Shown here piece after piece: positions 23,484 to 35,695 of a stretch of 64,000 bases of DNA (position 1 is the stretch's first letter; every line of letters starts with the position of its first letter). A program made the position numbers and the translations under genes. The DNA is taken from positions 4,877,778 to 4,941,777 of the forward strand of contig CM067538.1 in the NCBI GenBank assembly GCA_034509925.1. Reading direction: 5' to 3'. Source of the stretch: Hirudinaria manillensis (taxonomy: Eukaryota > Annelida > Clitellata > Hirudinida > Hirudinidae). Under the pieces are notes generated by a model, which searched no databases, was not told the origin of the DNA, and saw nothing but the letters and a program-made list of their open reading frames with translations.

Positions 23484-24348
23484 TCCCTTCCACGAATGCG
23501 TCCACGCACTGAACCATTTCCATCTAAAAAGACAATGTCATCTTCTATTCAATTCCACAGGCAACTTGCACAGGTGAGTTTGTTTATCGTGGCAACATTT
23601 AATTTCGATTTAAAATTAATTTCGCGATTTATTCTCTTTAATTAATTATATTATGGTAACGAAGACGATAATTTGCTTAATTAGTTTCATTAATTTTCAT
23701 TTGTTTCATTACAAAAAGAATTTATTTTCTTTATTTTGAAATAAACCCGGAGGGTCTGAGAAATCAAATTCAGCTGCATTTCAGTGTTTTTAATGTACTT
23801 AGTATTTTTTAATATTTCTAATTTTATGATTGTTGAATATAAAAAAACAAGTAATACTTGTTTAATTTTCCTTATTTTGCGTCTATTAATTCTGTAAAAT
23901 TCTTAAAAATTTATATTTGCAATTGAGAATTACCACTCGTAGAACCAAATATGAAATTTAGTTTAATTTTTTGCCAAGAAGTTAATTATGCTAAATCTCA
24001 AACAAATTATTTATAAAAATAGTTAAAAATTTTCAAAAACAAATACGAATTCGCATTAAAGAGAAAATCATTGAAAAATGATGTAAAGCCATCATTAGCC
24101 AAAATAAATCCAAAATAAATTTTAAAAAAAGAATTTTGCATTTATTTAAAAAAAAATTAAGCTGCAGTCATCAGAGTGTAATTACATCTGACAGCGCATC
24201 AACCGTCCATGAACGAAATATTCTGAAAGATATTTAATCATTTAAAATATAATTAACAGACATATTTTAAAGTAATCCTAGTTATAATTTCGAGTTTAAG
24301 ACTGAATGTTAAATACAACAACGATACCAGAAACAACATAAAAATACT
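23484..24348. other. AT-rich intergenic DNA
   Basis: Nothing recognisable on either strand. Base composition is uniform and AT-rich. Confidence 0.4.
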
Positions 24349-24572
24349 ATTAATATAATATAATATAATATAATATAATATAATATAATATAATATAATA
24401 TAATATAATATAATATAATATAATATAATATAATATAATATAATATAATATAATATAATATAATATAATATAATATAATATAATATAATATAATATAATA
24501 TAATATAATATAATATAATATAATATAATATAATATAATATAATATAATATAATATAATATAATATAATATA
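24349..24572. repeat. Long (TAATA)n microsatellite
   Basis: About 44 almost perfect pentanucleotide units, ending in ATC/GTC trinucleotide runs (24583-24660). Confidence 0.98.
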
Positions 24573-25585
24573 GATAATAATTATCATCATCGTCGTCGTC
24601 ATCGTCATCATCATCGTCATCATCATCGTCATCATCATCGTCGTCGTCATCGCATCGACATCGCCATCGTCAATGTGGATGACATTCCAGCCAGGAAAGG
24701 ATGAAATTTTCCATCAATCAGTTTGTTTTATTAAATTAAAAGGACGGATAATTAAAATCTTTTTAAACATTTAAAAAAATTGTTTTCAATTTATTTCGAA
24801 TCGATATTTAATTATCTTTAACCGAATTAAAAGACATTGCATCGTTGTGAAACAAATCCGAATATTTTACATTTTTATTTTTATTTTTTAAAAGATTTTT
24901 CTCCTTTTTTCAAGTCAAATTGAAAAATGAAAGTGTTTTGTCCAAAAATGTGGGTCGCGTGCTCGAATGAAAGGAATATTATTCGCATATTATTTCGTTT
25001 AAAATTTTCAAACCAAACATTATTTTTTTCAAACATCAATTTTTAATATTTTTAAAAGAAATTCAATTATTTATTAAATTTATTTAAACGTTAAACTGTG
25101 AGTTATTTTTAAATTTTTAAAACCGCTCGGAAGTTATTTAATTCCCAAATTACTTGCGAAACATCGATAAAAATAATTCTAAATGTAATTATAAAGTAAG
25201 TATTTACAAATATTATAAGGTAATTATATCTTATATTACAAAAATTATAAAGTAATTATATTACAAACATTATAAAGTATTCTATATTATATTTATGTTG
25301 ATAATCTTTGTTGCCGCAATAACCTGCATTTAAAAAGAAATTATTTGGTAATTAATCAATGAATCTTCAGGGATTTCTCTGCCAAGCATGGACAGGTATA
25401 ATTTAATTCAGACAGTATCTTAAAAGGATTTTAATAAGTTTATGTGAAATAATAATTAAAATAAATATTAATTACATTATTATTATTATTGTTATCCTGT
25501 ACCTTATTCTGTACCTTTAATACTGGATTCTTTGCTTCTGTCTTCTCAGATTGATGTGACCAGCTGGTGAACAAGATATTATTAT
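24573..25585. other. AT-rich intergenic DNA
   Basis: No gene or element recognised between the trinucleotide runs and the LTR element. Confidence 0.4.
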
Positions 25586-25885
25586 TGTTGGATCCCTAGA
25601 TCCAATAAATTGAAGAATAATTAAAATTATATTGCCGATTAATTAATTTAATAATTAATTAAATTTAGTGGCAATATAATTTGAGAATTAATTAATTGTT
25701 GCTATTCAGACTCTTTGGTTATGCACCTCGACAAATGGATTTGTATCGGAAAGTAGAGCGAGAATTAGAGGAACAGCAGATTTCAAGGCTTAATCAATTA
25801 AGCATTTTACATCTTCCAAGGCATCTGAAAAACCTTCAATAAACCTGACCTTCTATAATTAGTTTGAGGACCCCGGGTTATTACA
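25586..25885 (+). repeat. Left LTR
   Basis: 300 bp, TG...CA, matching the right LTR at 27131-27430 with no difference seen. AATAAA-like signals lie in its last third. Confidence 0.9.
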
Positions 25886-25966
25886 TTGGTGTCAGGAGTG
25901 GGATTTAGAGTTAAAGGGTGTCCAAAAGTAACTAAGGTAGAAGCTTGTTTAATTGAAAAGTGAAGG

Positions 25967-27169
25967 ATGCCGAAGTACTTGGATGAATTGTACGTGCCTC
26001 GATTGAGACAAGAATTGAGAGATCGTGGCCTGGATTGGAAAGGCACGAAAGCTGAGATACGAGAGCGACTTGGGACATGGCTGACAGAGAATGGCCATGA
26101 CCCAGAGGAATACGAATTCGAGAATCCATCCCATAAAAAAATGGATGAATTTCTTGATTTTATGAAAAAGTCCGTAGATGAGTTGAGGAGGAGTATTAGG
26201 GGCGATTTGAAAAACACAGCGATTCCATGTCAGGATGTCTCGCTGGTTTCGGGTGAAAACTCTACCGAGAAGAGTCCTGTTGGTTCTTTTGAATTCGAGT
26301 CCGAATATAGTAAGTGGCGGAGAAAGTTTGCAGAGAACTCTAGGAGGACTATTAGGGGCGATTTGGAAAACACAGCGATTCCGCGTCAGGATGCCTCTTT
26401 GGTTTCTGGTGGAAACTCTACTGAGAAGAGTTCTGATGTTCCAAGTACCGTTTCTGGCAGCATTGGGATGGAGTCATTAGAAGGCACATCCAACCACAGT
26501 GCGTGCGTGTCTCCAGAAACTCTGTGCTTGATGGCAGACTTAGAGAACTCGACGTTGGAGCCCATAGAGTTACCAGATCAGGTCGAGTCGTCAGCAGGGC
26601 CCAGAGAGCTCACGGAGGTTTTAGTGGAGCAAGTGGAACTTTCGGAGGAGCCTGTGGGATTGCCGGTGGATCATATGGAGTTGTTGGTGCAGCCCGAGGA
26701 GTTACTGATGAGTCACGTGGAGTTGCCGGTGGAGCGCACGGATTTGATGGTGGAACAAGTAGAGTCTACAGAACAGCCCATGGATTTACCAGCGGATGTT
26801 TCGGCTCCATTGGAAATAACAGAAGGAAGTGCTCGGGATTTCGGGAGAGTGCCTGGCAAGGAAAATGGAGCAGGTGATCCTGTAGAGAGTCTGAGATCTG
26901 GCGACATGGTGGAGCAGGAGGTTGAGCATAGAAATGGCGATGTTCCGCGGTTGAAACTTGCGGGACGCAGAAGTAAAAGGGGGGAAACAGAAATCCCAGA
27001 AGATGGCAAAGCAAATGGATCTGGGATTTGCAGCCATGAGATTGTTGGAAGATCGGATCCTATTCCTAGAGTAAAAATGAAAATGGGAATAGATGTCTGT
27101 TCGGGACGAACAGATTTAAGGAGGGGGCAGTGTTGGATCCCTAGATCCAATAAATTGAAGAATAATTAA
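25967..27169 (+). CDS. SAP-domain Gag-like protein of the LTR element
   Basis: A 400-residue frame occupies nearly all the interior and ends in the right LTR. Residues 4-38 form a SAP motif (LRQELRDRGLDWKGTKAEIR), a small DNA/RNA-binding helix pair found at the N terminus of some retroelement Gag proteins. A short helix-forming segment follows. Residues 74-103 and 126-155 are an internal duplication (IRGDLKNTAIP and IRGDLENTAIP). Residues about 210-285 are a run of acidic VE-rich heptad-like units (VEQVELSEEPVGLP and relatives). No zinc knuckle is seen. Function as a particle or RNA-binding protein is inferred only from position. Confidence 0.7.
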   Translation: MPKYLDELYVPRLRQELRDRGLDWKGTKAEIRERLGTWLTENGHDPEEYEFENPSHKKMDEFLDFMKKSVDELRRSIRGDLKNTAIPCQDVSLVSGENSTEKSPVGSFEFESEYSKWRRKFAENSRRTIRGDLENTAIPRQDASLVSGGNSTEKSSDVPSTVSGSIGMESLEGTSNHSACVSPETLCLMADLENSTLEPIELPDQVESSAGPRELTEVLVEQVELSEEPVGLPVDHMELLVQPEELLMSHVELPVERTDLMVEQVESTEQPMDLPADVSAPLEITEGSARDFGRVPGKENGAGDPVESLRSGDMVEQEVEHRNGDVPRLKLAGRRSKRGETEIPEDGKANGSGICSHEIVGRSDPIPRVKMKMGIDVCSGRTDLRRGQCWIPRSNKLKNN

Positions 27170-27430
27170 AATTATATTGCCGATTAATTAATTTAATAAT
27201 TAATTAAATTTAGTGGCAATATAATTTGAGAATTAATTAATTGTTGCTATTCAGACTCTTTGGTTATGCACCTCGACAAATGGATTTGTATCGGAAAGTA
27301 GAGCGAGAATTAGAGGAACAGCAGATTTCAAGGCTTAATCAATTAAGCATTTTACATCTTCCAAGGCATCTGAAAAACCTTCAATAAACCTGACCTTCTA
27401 TAATTAGTTTGAGGACCCCGGGTTATTACA
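27131..27430 (+). repeat. Right LTR
   Basis: Matches the left LTR across 300 bp; followed by the TTAT target repeat. Confidence 0.9.
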
Positions 27431-29261
27431 TTATTATAATTTGGAAATTGAATAATATAATTATGAATCGATAACATTATTTGGTTTATGTTATGTTTTC
27501 GGCCAAAACATTCTGAAAATAAAATAATAGCTTAACATTTGAAGTTCACGGTGGATTTACTCATACAATTTGTACAGTAGGAGTTAATTTTTGTGATTTT
27601 TAGATGATATTGCAAATCTTAGATTTTTATTTTCCATCGACTATTTTCACTCCAGCGTATTGTGCACAGTAAGTACAGGAAGTACATTATAAAGTGTACA
27701 TTGTATAACGAAGCACTTTGGTTTCTCAACGAATCAGAAAGTAAAACTGAAAGTCATTGAAAAGTTCCCATCCATTCAAATTTCAAAATTTTTTTCTTTT
27801 GAGTAGCAACAACCCGCAGGCTGTCTCGTGATTCTTAAGACCCATTTGTTGATTTCAGGTTTTTAATCTCCTTCCAGTCGTCCATGTTACGATTCTTGAA
27901 AGGAATCCGTGCTTGGATTTTGAAACACATTCGGATTTTTATCAATTCTAACTAAAATTAAAATACAATTATGATTGAATGTAATTAATACATAATTATT
28001 CTTTAATCCGAAAGTCCTGCTAGCAGATTTCGTTGATAGTTTATTAATTAACTTTTTGTCTCTGAATACAGAAGATTTACAACTTATAACTGTCAGGATT
28101 TCCATTACATTTTTTGAACGTTTTCGGAAAAAAGACGATCAGTCTTCTATTGGATTTCGTCCAACTTTTTTGATGGAAATTCCAATGACTTTTTTCCACT
28201 TCTAATTGATTTCCCCTTTTCTTTTAGCTTCTTTTGCCCCCAAAAAGATTAATTTCTCGGTTAATTTAATAATCAATTTAAATTCTCAATCCTTAAATCT
28301 TTAAGACTATCATCCTCGAATCGTATGCGTATTGTATTAATAAATTTGCATATTTTATTAATATGTATTAATACATTTGCATATTTTAGTAAACTATATT
28401 GTTTTATTACGAATGTAAGATTGTATAATCCTAATTTCTTCAATTGCCTCCAAGCAACTTTCGAGCAAATGGAAAGAGAAACGTTTCGATTCACAAGTGG
28501 CTTCCTATTATTTCTTTCCAAGTCTCAACAAAATTTAAAAAAAAATATTAATGTATTAAAAAAATATTATTATTCACAAATCCTGCAAGTAATTATTCTC
28601 GAAAATTTAAATAATTTACAAACGATCCGGATTGAAATTGCTGTTGGTAATATTTTGAATGATTATAATAGGAGATTAAGAACTCACAATAATTTAAAGA
28701 TGATGATGATGAAAATTACAATGAAAAGATATAAATGATATTATTTTATAATAACACATTTATATTTTAATATAAATTTAGGGTTAAAAATATCAATTAT
28801 ATATTTAATATTCAAGGAAAATACCATAATTTCATTAACATTCATTACATATTTAGTATTCATAATATGGTAATATGGAAAATATTCATAATTTTATTAA
28901 TATTTATAAGCGACGAATGATATCTTAGACCCTCGGTATTAATGACATCGGTCATGCAATAAAATGAAGCAACCTGATTGGTCGTCTGTGAGGTCCTCTT
29001 AATCAGAAGCTTACGTGGGTGGTCAATTAATCTCAATTCCTTTCCTCGCGGGCACCTGTTACACGTTTTGAGACGTCTGCTTCTCAAGCCCGCCACTCCA
29101 TCACGGAGGATGCCGTGTTTTTATTTTCGATTTGTCAGACACTTGACGGTTTTATTATGTTATTTTTCTGATAATTCCGAAATATAAGAAATAAATCAAT
29201 AGACCATTAGTAACAGTTAATGGATCAATAATTAATAAATCAATAAATCAATCAAATTACC
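27431..29261. other. AT-rich intergenic DNA
   Basis: A 137-codon plus frame at 28325-28738 is built of AT-rich codons with no domain and contains a direct repeat of ACATTTGCATATTTTA; it is not supported as a gene. Nothing else recognised. Confidence 0.35.
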
Positions 29262-29437
29262 TACATTCGGCTTTTATGAGAGTAGTATATACGTGTCGCG
29301 TTCGATACCCAGCCTGGGGAGCCTTCGGGAGGAAGCGCTATATAAATGTCGATCGATTAAAAAGATTAAGATCGCATCCTATTCCTATCAGGACGCATAA
29401 ATGTCACGTGGCCTGCAAAGGATCGCCTATGTAAATA
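29262..29437 (+). mobile_element. tRNA-derived SINE, copy 2
   Basis: Contains the B-box-like GTTCGATACCC (29300-29310) followed by AGCCTGGGGAGCC, GAAGCGCTATATAAATG and GATCGATTAA, collinear with the minus-strand copy at 4049-4250. The copies are clearly diverged, so the insertions are not recent. Confidence 0.6.
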
Positions 29438-30199
29438 ATTCCAAAAAAAGCTAATTCTCATCTTCTAGAAGTGCGTCCCCTAAAAAGTGCTGGAAAGGCA
29501 GCGAATTGCCATTAACCCATACTTGAGGCTTCCACTCTTGAGACTTTCAAAAAAAAAAAAGAAACTTCGAAAACGTTCTTGTGAGAATTTCATTTCCAAC
29601 TTTCAGACACTTTCTTTGGATAAAGTTTGATTTAAATTCACTTTGTGACAAAAAAATTATATATTTTCCTCTTTATTCTCCTTCCATTGTTCTTGTGAAG
29701 CATTAAACTTCATCGAGATGGGAAGAGTTGATTTGATTTGATTTTTTTTTAAATATTATCATCATTGAAATATTTTTAAAGATTTATATTTTAATTAAAT
29801 TAATTGATGGTCGAGGACCAATGATGCTTTCCCCATTGAGATATATTAACTTAATATAATATAGTTTATAACACAATATTTAACCGCATTATTATTATAT
29901 ACATTGTTTTATGGAATAAATAAAAATTAATCTAAATTGCGATTAAATCTAAAAATAAAAAATGTTTAAATTTTAAACGACATAGATTTCAATTCATAAT
30001 ATTTTATTTTCAACTATATTTATAAGATAATTATTCTTGCTACATTCTACGCTTATTCAGTCGAGTGCAACTTATTGATGGGCGATAAATGGGTGATCAG
30101 GCCATGCATCACTGGGTCTTTTAGATTCTTTTTTTATCAAAGTTTTTTGGCAAGAAATTGAAACTTAGCAAAAGCCATTGAGGAAAATATTTCAAGCGC
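29438..30199. other. AT-rich intergenic DNA
   Basis: No feature recognised on either strand. Confidence 0.4.
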
Positions 30200-30390
30200 C
30201 AGAACGTTTTAATAATAATAATAATAATATTATAAATAATTAATATTATCATTATTACTATTAATATAATAAATATTATTAATATTATAAATAATATTAT
30301 AAATAATTAATATTATCATTATTATTATTATTATAAATATTATTATTATTATAAATAATTAATATTATCATTATTATTATTATTATAAAA
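30200..30390. repeat. Compound AAT/ATT repeat with palindromic units
   Basis: The unit ATAAATAATTAATATTATC recurs three times, with ATT runs between. Arms are self-complementary, so the tract could form hairpins. Confidence 0.8.
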
Positions 30391-30615
30391 GAGATAAAGA
30401 ACTGATATAAATGTACGTTGATTCTTAAGAATGACTTGAATGTCCGCTTCCAATGGTCTGGTGGGATTTCCCAGACCCATTTGTGGATCTAAAATTATCG
30501 ATTCGGATTATGAACTGATTGTTCTTTGCGAGAGAGTTTATGACTGAGCTAATAAAAAGAAATAAAATGACAATAAAAGAAGATAATAATTGAATGGATG
30601 GATTAAAAAATAAAT

Positions 30616-30889
<274 letters not shown>

Positions 30890-31420
30890 GCGACATTTCT
30901 GGATCTGGCAAATGAGAGGCAAGGAAACATCTTCGGATGCCACGGCGAAAGGACCGGAGAAAGCCGCCGATCTCCGGTCAGAATAAATCCACCGAAGCAA
31001 TTCATCGCCCGAGAGGCGCGGAGCCGGTGACGGAAATGTCTGTTACCGCGCGCCGCTGCAAATTTAAAGCCCAAGTCGATATTGTTGGGCGGCAGGGATG
31101 ACGGAAAAAGGCCACTGAGAGTCGTAGGGGCTAGGTGGCGTCGCTTCAGCGACTGAGTGCAGCGACGAAAGAAGCCAACGAGAGCTTTCAGTGGTCGCTC
31201 CAGTCTGGCACGTGATGGCATAAAGAGGCCAATGAGAGCCTTCCAAAGCCTAAGTTTCGAGTCCGCACAATGGAAACCGACAGGGACATCCGGCTGATCA
31301 CCGGATGCGGCCCACCCCCGGAGAACGTCAGGGGTTTCAAAGGGCCGAAACGTTCGAAGATGGGGGACCTTCTCTGAGGATCCCTGTCGGAAAGCTCCGA
31401 GGAGGAGTTTCCAGCAACAT
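30890..31420 (+). mobile_element. 5'-truncated LINE 3'-end fragment, GC-rich
   Basis: A 530-bp GC-rich block in AT-rich DNA. The stretch around 31286-31360 (GATCACCGGATGCGGCCC, then GGGCCGAAACGTTCG) aligns with the reverse strand of 39245-39330, where it follows a LINE reverse-transcriptase C terminus. So this is most likely the 3' part of a related LINE, cut at its 5' end by the (AAT)n array and running into TA-rich repeats at its 3' end. The 299-residue minus frame across it is antisense and is not called. Confidence 0.6.
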
Positions 31421-31565
31421 ATATATATTAATAACATAATATATATTTATATATATGATATAATAATATAATATAATATAATATAAAGTAATATAATATA
31501 ATATAATGTAACATAATATAATATAATATAACATAATATATAATATCACATATAATAATAATAAT
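31421..31565. repeat. TA-rich (TAATA)n/(TATA)n tail repeat
   Basis: Degenerate TATAATA units directly follow the LINE 3'-end fragment and may have grown from its tail. Confidence 0.75.
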
Positions 31566-33375
31566 AGCAAAAGAATGAATCATTCATGAGGAAAATATTT
31601 TGCTTGAACGACAAGAAAATGTTTGTGAAGAAAATAGAAATTGCAGAAATTTATTCCGAAAAAAAAAATGCAAACAGGAAACAAGGACAGGAAGTTTGTG
31701 AGGGACGTGGAAATGAAGACCAGATGGTTTGGAAGTGATTAATGATTTGCCCATTTGAATAATTATCACTCAAATAATTATCGTCGAAGTAATTATGAGT
31801 TAAAATAAATATGTTTTATATTTTAGGTGAGTGTCATGCCTAGATTTTTGCACTTTGAAAAATTTAAAATTAAGTTATTAAATTAAATTATTATAAATTA
31901 AATTATAAAATTTCAACTTGGCCAATTTCCACTTCGATGAATACTGCGATAATTACTTGATTAAATAGAATAGCGATAAAAGGAACATTAATGCTAATAA
32001 TATCGTTTTAAGCTGGTGGTCGCTAGCATCGTGGGTACCTCCCACAGCGTTTTCTTCACCTTCGTTCCGAGATAAATTCCGTCGGTTTACCGGTGTCGCT
32101 TGGCGATGCCGAGGTGGAAAAACATTCCAAAACGTTATTAAATTATAATTAACGGCCTTTATAATTACCGTTATTTTCCCGGTCCGAAACTTCATTCATT
32201 CGTTCGTTCGTTCGTTCGTTCGTTCATTCCTCCACTCCTCCATCTCTTGTTTTGTTTTCCAGGCACTCCATCAATGAACACAACAGTGTTTTATGGTACG
32301 TAGAGAAAAGTAATTGAAAAGTTGATGTCTTTTGAAAATTTTAATTTTTTTTTAGCAAGTATTCAATTGAAACTGAACTCCCTCACTAAGCTGAACTCTG
32401 ACCTCTCTTGCCAGCTCTTGCGTCACTGTTGACCTCATATAAAAACAGATTTGAATAACTCCTGTAATATTAATAATAATTAATTATTAATAATTAATGA
32501 ATAGTTAATTATCCAAATATTCGGTGATACAGCACATCAATGATAATAATTGGAGGAGTAAAGTTGTGTAGTTATGTGATATCATACTTCAGTGGGTTCT
32601 GATAAGAGGATTGAAGTTTTATTTTCAACTTTTTCGTGATTCATTTTTTCAATTTTCAATTAAAAAGTTAAAAAAAATACCTTCAAGAAGAGATGAAATA
32701 AAAATAATTTGAAGAAATATAAATAGGAGCAGGATTTCGAATCCGACTGAAATATATTTATACATTTATATTTTTGGAATCATTTGAAAATTGAGAATCT
32801 TGAAGAATATATTATATGTATAAAATAAATATTGAAATTTATAGTGCTCTAGTTACATTAATGGCGATTTAAAGCTAAAATGTTTTAAGGAGAAACAAAA
32901 TAATATAAACAATATAAAATTTAAGTTGTAAATAAATAAATATAAATCGTGGAAGAAATTAAATAAATTTCAATAGTGTCAATCAACTTGAGGTAATAGT
33001 TAACAATTTACTATTTATTCATTTATAACTTAAATACTAGTAAAATATGATACATTTATATTTTACTATACAAAATGCATTTATATTTTACCTTAAAATA
33101 CATTTATATTTTAAATACTAAAATCGTGATTATCATTATCATCGCCATCACCACCACCATCACGTTGTAGGATGATAAAGCTAGAAATTACCTGACAATC
33201 TGCAAATAAAACGCAAATAATTTTGTGATTTTCATTGAAATTCGTTTTATCGTCCGATTTGGTTTGAAATAAAATTGTTGCAACGAATTTTTTTATCGTT
33301 TGGAATAATTTCTATTCGGAACAGAATTCATAAATGAATTCAGATCGTTGAACTTTTAATTTTGATATTTTTTAT
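31566..33375. other. AT-rich intergenic DNA
   Basis: Includes a short (GTTC)n run at 32198-32222 and the CCATCACCACCACCATCACG stretch near 33145. No gene supported. Confidence 0.4.
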
Positions 33376-35695
33376 TGTGGTTTTTTTTTTTTTTTGAGTT
33401 TATGAGTTTATTGAACAAACAGTTATGTACACAAACGAAACAAATGAAACTTAAAATACAAAATAAACTCATAGGGTCAGTCTTAAGGAAGCGCAAGCAC
33501 TGGCCCTGGAAATCATAATATATATAAATACAACCATGTAAACTCAAACAGCTCTCACTAGATGAGATTTATACAATTTCTTAAACAATAAAAACAATAA
33601 TTCAAAAGGACATGAATGTAAACAACTTAACTCCCTAATTGAATCTGGTATAGAGGTATACCATGGTCTGGGACCATAACACTGTATAGAAAATAATTTT
33701 AAAGTAGATTTGGCAAAGGTAGGACTGTATTCGTGAGTATTGCGTAAGAAATAAGAAGGATTGTTGTAATTATTGCTTGTTATGAAAAAATCTGAAAATA
33801 TTTTAGGAATAGAATTGAAGTTATAAGCAAACATAAAAAGGGCAGTTTGTAAGTCATGAATTTGCGTTACACTTAGTAGATTATTGTTTGTAAAAGCAGA
33901 AACAGTTGATGAAAGAGGCGGCAGCAGAAAAATGACACGCACAATCCGTTTTTGTAATAATGATAACTGATGTAAGTGTGTCCTGTATGTAGAAGCCCAT
34001 ATGATATTGCAATAAGTTAGGTAGGGATAGACGAGTGAGAAATATAATAAAAGTACTATTTTTGTGTTGATAAAAAGCCGAATCCTTGAGATTATTCCAA
34101 TATTTCTAGAGATGCGATTTTGTACATAAGATATATGGTTAAGCCAAGAAAGGTGTTCATCTATTGTGATCCCTAAAAATCTAATAGTTGTGACTCTATT
34201 AAGGGAAAACTTATCTATGTAGAGAGAGTTGTTACATTCAATGACCCCTCTAGAAGAATGAAAAATCATAAAATTCGATTTGTAAACATTGACAGATAAA
34301 CAATTGTTCGCAAACCAATTTTTCAAAAGAGTTAACTCATTATTGAGTAAAGTAATAAGTTTATTTATGTTTTTCCCTGATGTGTAAATAACAATATCAT
34401 CAGCATATATTAATACTTTGAGAAGATCAGAAGAACATTGAAAATCATTAATATAAATAAGAAATAAAAGGGGACCCAGTATAGAACCTTGAGGAACACC
34501 ATAATCAATAAGAACATCAGAAGAACACACACCATTAAACATAACCCTCTGACTTCTGCCACACAAATAATTTTCAAACCAACACAACACAACACCTCTG
34601 ACACCATACAATTCAAGCTTACGAAGCAATATTTGATGATTAACAGTATCAAAAGCCTTTTGTAAATCAAGAAACAAAGCCCATACAACATCACCAACAT
34701 CAAAAGCATTGTAAACATCAGTTTGAAGCAACAATAGAGGCATATAAGTTGAGTGATTCTTTCTGAAACCAAATTGAGAATCATTAAGTAGGTTAAATTT
34801 ATCAAAATAATCATATAGTCTGGAATGTACAATTTTTTCTAAAAATTTGGAAAAGTATGGTAAGATTGATATGGGCCTGTAGTTGTCAACCTTGTCCTGC
34901 TCACCTGATTTGAAAAGAGGTATAACTTTAGCAGATTTAAGTTCTTTTGGGATGAGACCAGTACGGAAAGAGGAATTGAAGATTGAAGATAAAGGATCTG
35001 CTACTAGTGATATAAATTCATGTGCTATGCAAGGATCTATGTCATCGACACCACAACTATGGGATTTGTTGAAGGTACTGGAAAATTTGATGATCTCGAA
35101 AGGATTAGTTGGTGTGAGACTCATGGACTGTAATTGGGAAAATCCACTCAGCATATCCGAGATGTTCCTGTCTGTTGCGGGAATAGTGCTGGCAATATTC
35201 TTTCCAATACTAGAAAAATAGCGATTGAATTGGCTGGCAGTTTCATGTGGAGTAAGCAAATCACCATTGTCATTCACAAAGGACCCGTAGCTATTTCTGG
35301 TGCTGGTCTGACATCCCATCAAAGATTTAATGATATCCCAGGTTCTGTGCATATTGGATTTATGTTTTATAAAGAGTTTATCATAATATGTCTTTTTAGC
35401 AGCTAATTTGGTTTTCCTAAAAGCATTTCTGAAAGTAATGAAGGCCTGTTTATTTTGGTCTGTGGGGTATTGAAGGAAAGTTCTGTATAATTTATTTTTT
35501 GTATTGGAAGACTTCAGCAGGGATGCATTCATCCAAGGTTGTTTGAAATTTCTGATTGGCCTATGTTGGTCAGGCACTAGAGGAAAGGCTTCATTGTATA
35601 AAGTTAAGTAAATAGAAATAAATTCTTCGTAAGCTGAACAGGGATATATATATTTTTCATTCTTTTGATTCTCTCGAGTCACGCTTTGCCTTTTT
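33376..35695 (-). mobile_element. LINE (Jockey/CR1/L2-group non-LTR retrotransposon), 5'-truncated
   Basis: On the minus strand, a 712-codon uninterrupted frame (35682-33544) begins after the missing endonuclease and runs through the reverse transcriptase to the stop. The 3' UTR is about 170 bp, ending TAAACTCATAAACTC beside a poly-A (poly-T on the plus strand, 33377-33395). The 5' end falls near 35695 in the endonuclease-RT linker. A diverged copy lies at 41066-42420. The intact frame over 2.1 kb suggests a fairly recent insertion. It sits just outside the duplicated cysteine-rich gene units. Confidence 0.93.
33544..35682 (-). CDS. LINE ORF2 fragment: reverse transcriptase
   Basis: 712 residues. 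RT motifs in order: DNYRPISILPYFSKFLEK (266-283), QFGFRKNHST (303-312), ALFLDLQKAFDTVNH (335-349), GVPQGSILGPLLFLIYIND (395-413) and YADDIVIY (426-433), with the catalytic Asp pair intact. The thumb and C-terminal region follow (RFLGITIDEHLSW, YGPRPWYTSIPDSIREL). The apurinic endonuclease domain that should precede residue 1 is absent, so the copy cannot move alone. The motif style (FLDLQKAFDTVNH, GVPQGSILGP) fits the Jockey-group clades; the exact clade would need a tree. Confidence 0.93.
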   Translation of the reverse strand: MTRENQKNEKYIYPCSAYEEFISIYLTLYNEAFPLVPDQHRPIRNFKQPWMNASLLKSSNTKNKLYRTFLQYPTDQNKQAFITFRNAFRKTKLAAKKTYYDKLFIKHKSNMHRTWDIIKSLMGCQTSTRNSYGSFVNDNGDLLTPHETASQFNRYFSSIGKNIASTIPATDRNISDMLSGFSQLQSMSLTPTNPFEIIKFSSTFNKSHSCGVDDIDPCIAHEFISLVADPLSSIFNSSFRTGLIPKELKSAKVIPLFKSGEQDKVDNYRPISILPYFSKFLEKIVHSRLYDYFDKFNLLNDSQFGFRKNHSTYMPLLLLQTDVYNAFDVGDVVWALFLDLQKAFDTVNHQILLRKLELYGVRGVVLCWFENYLCGRSQRVMFNGVCSSDVLIDYGVPQGSILGPLLFLIYINDFQCSSDLLKVLIYADDIVIYTSGKNINKLITLLNNELTLLKNWFANNCLSVNVYKSNFMIFHSSRGVIECNNSLYIDKFSLNRVTTIRFLGITIDEHLSWLNHISYVQNRISRNIGIISRIRLFINTKIVLLLYFSLVYPYLTYCNIIWASTYRTHLHQLSLLQKRIVRVIFLLPPLSSTVSAFTNNNLLSVTQIHDLQTALFMFAYNFNSIPKIFSDFFITSNNYNNPSYFLRNTHEYSPTFAKSTLKLFSIQCYGPRPWYTSIPDSIRELSCLHSCPFELLFLLFKKLYKSHLVRAV

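Larger units (their letters stand above)
25586..27430 (+). mobile_element. Miniature LTR retroelement with Gag-like ORF only (TR-GAG type)
   Basis: Two 300-bp LTRs, 25586-25885 and 27131-27430, both TG...CA and apparently identical, bound a 1,245-bp interior. A 4-bp target duplication TTAT lies at 25582-25585 and 27431-27434. One base after the left LTR, TGGTGTCAGGAGTGGGATT (from 25887) complements the 3' end of a tRNA-Leu type, giving the primer-binding site. A purine tract precedes the right LTR (27117-27130). There is no protease, reverse transcriptase or integrase, so it moves only with help from a relative. It looks whole for its class and recent. Small target duplications suit the Ty3/Gypsy order, but the family assignment is inference. 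Confidence 0.88.

Noticed and set aside
23027-23577. Long frames of SIHP/WMDG repeats on both strands
   Set aside because: Direct translation of the ATCC microsatellite, open in every frame; no start context or flanking domain.
24309-24650. 113-residue Tyr/Ile/Met-rich frame
   Set aside because: Translation of the TAATA and ATC/GTC repeats.
34410-35406. Extra frames on both strands in the 33.5-35.7 kb LINE
   Set aside because: Shadows of the 712-codon reverse transcriptase frame.
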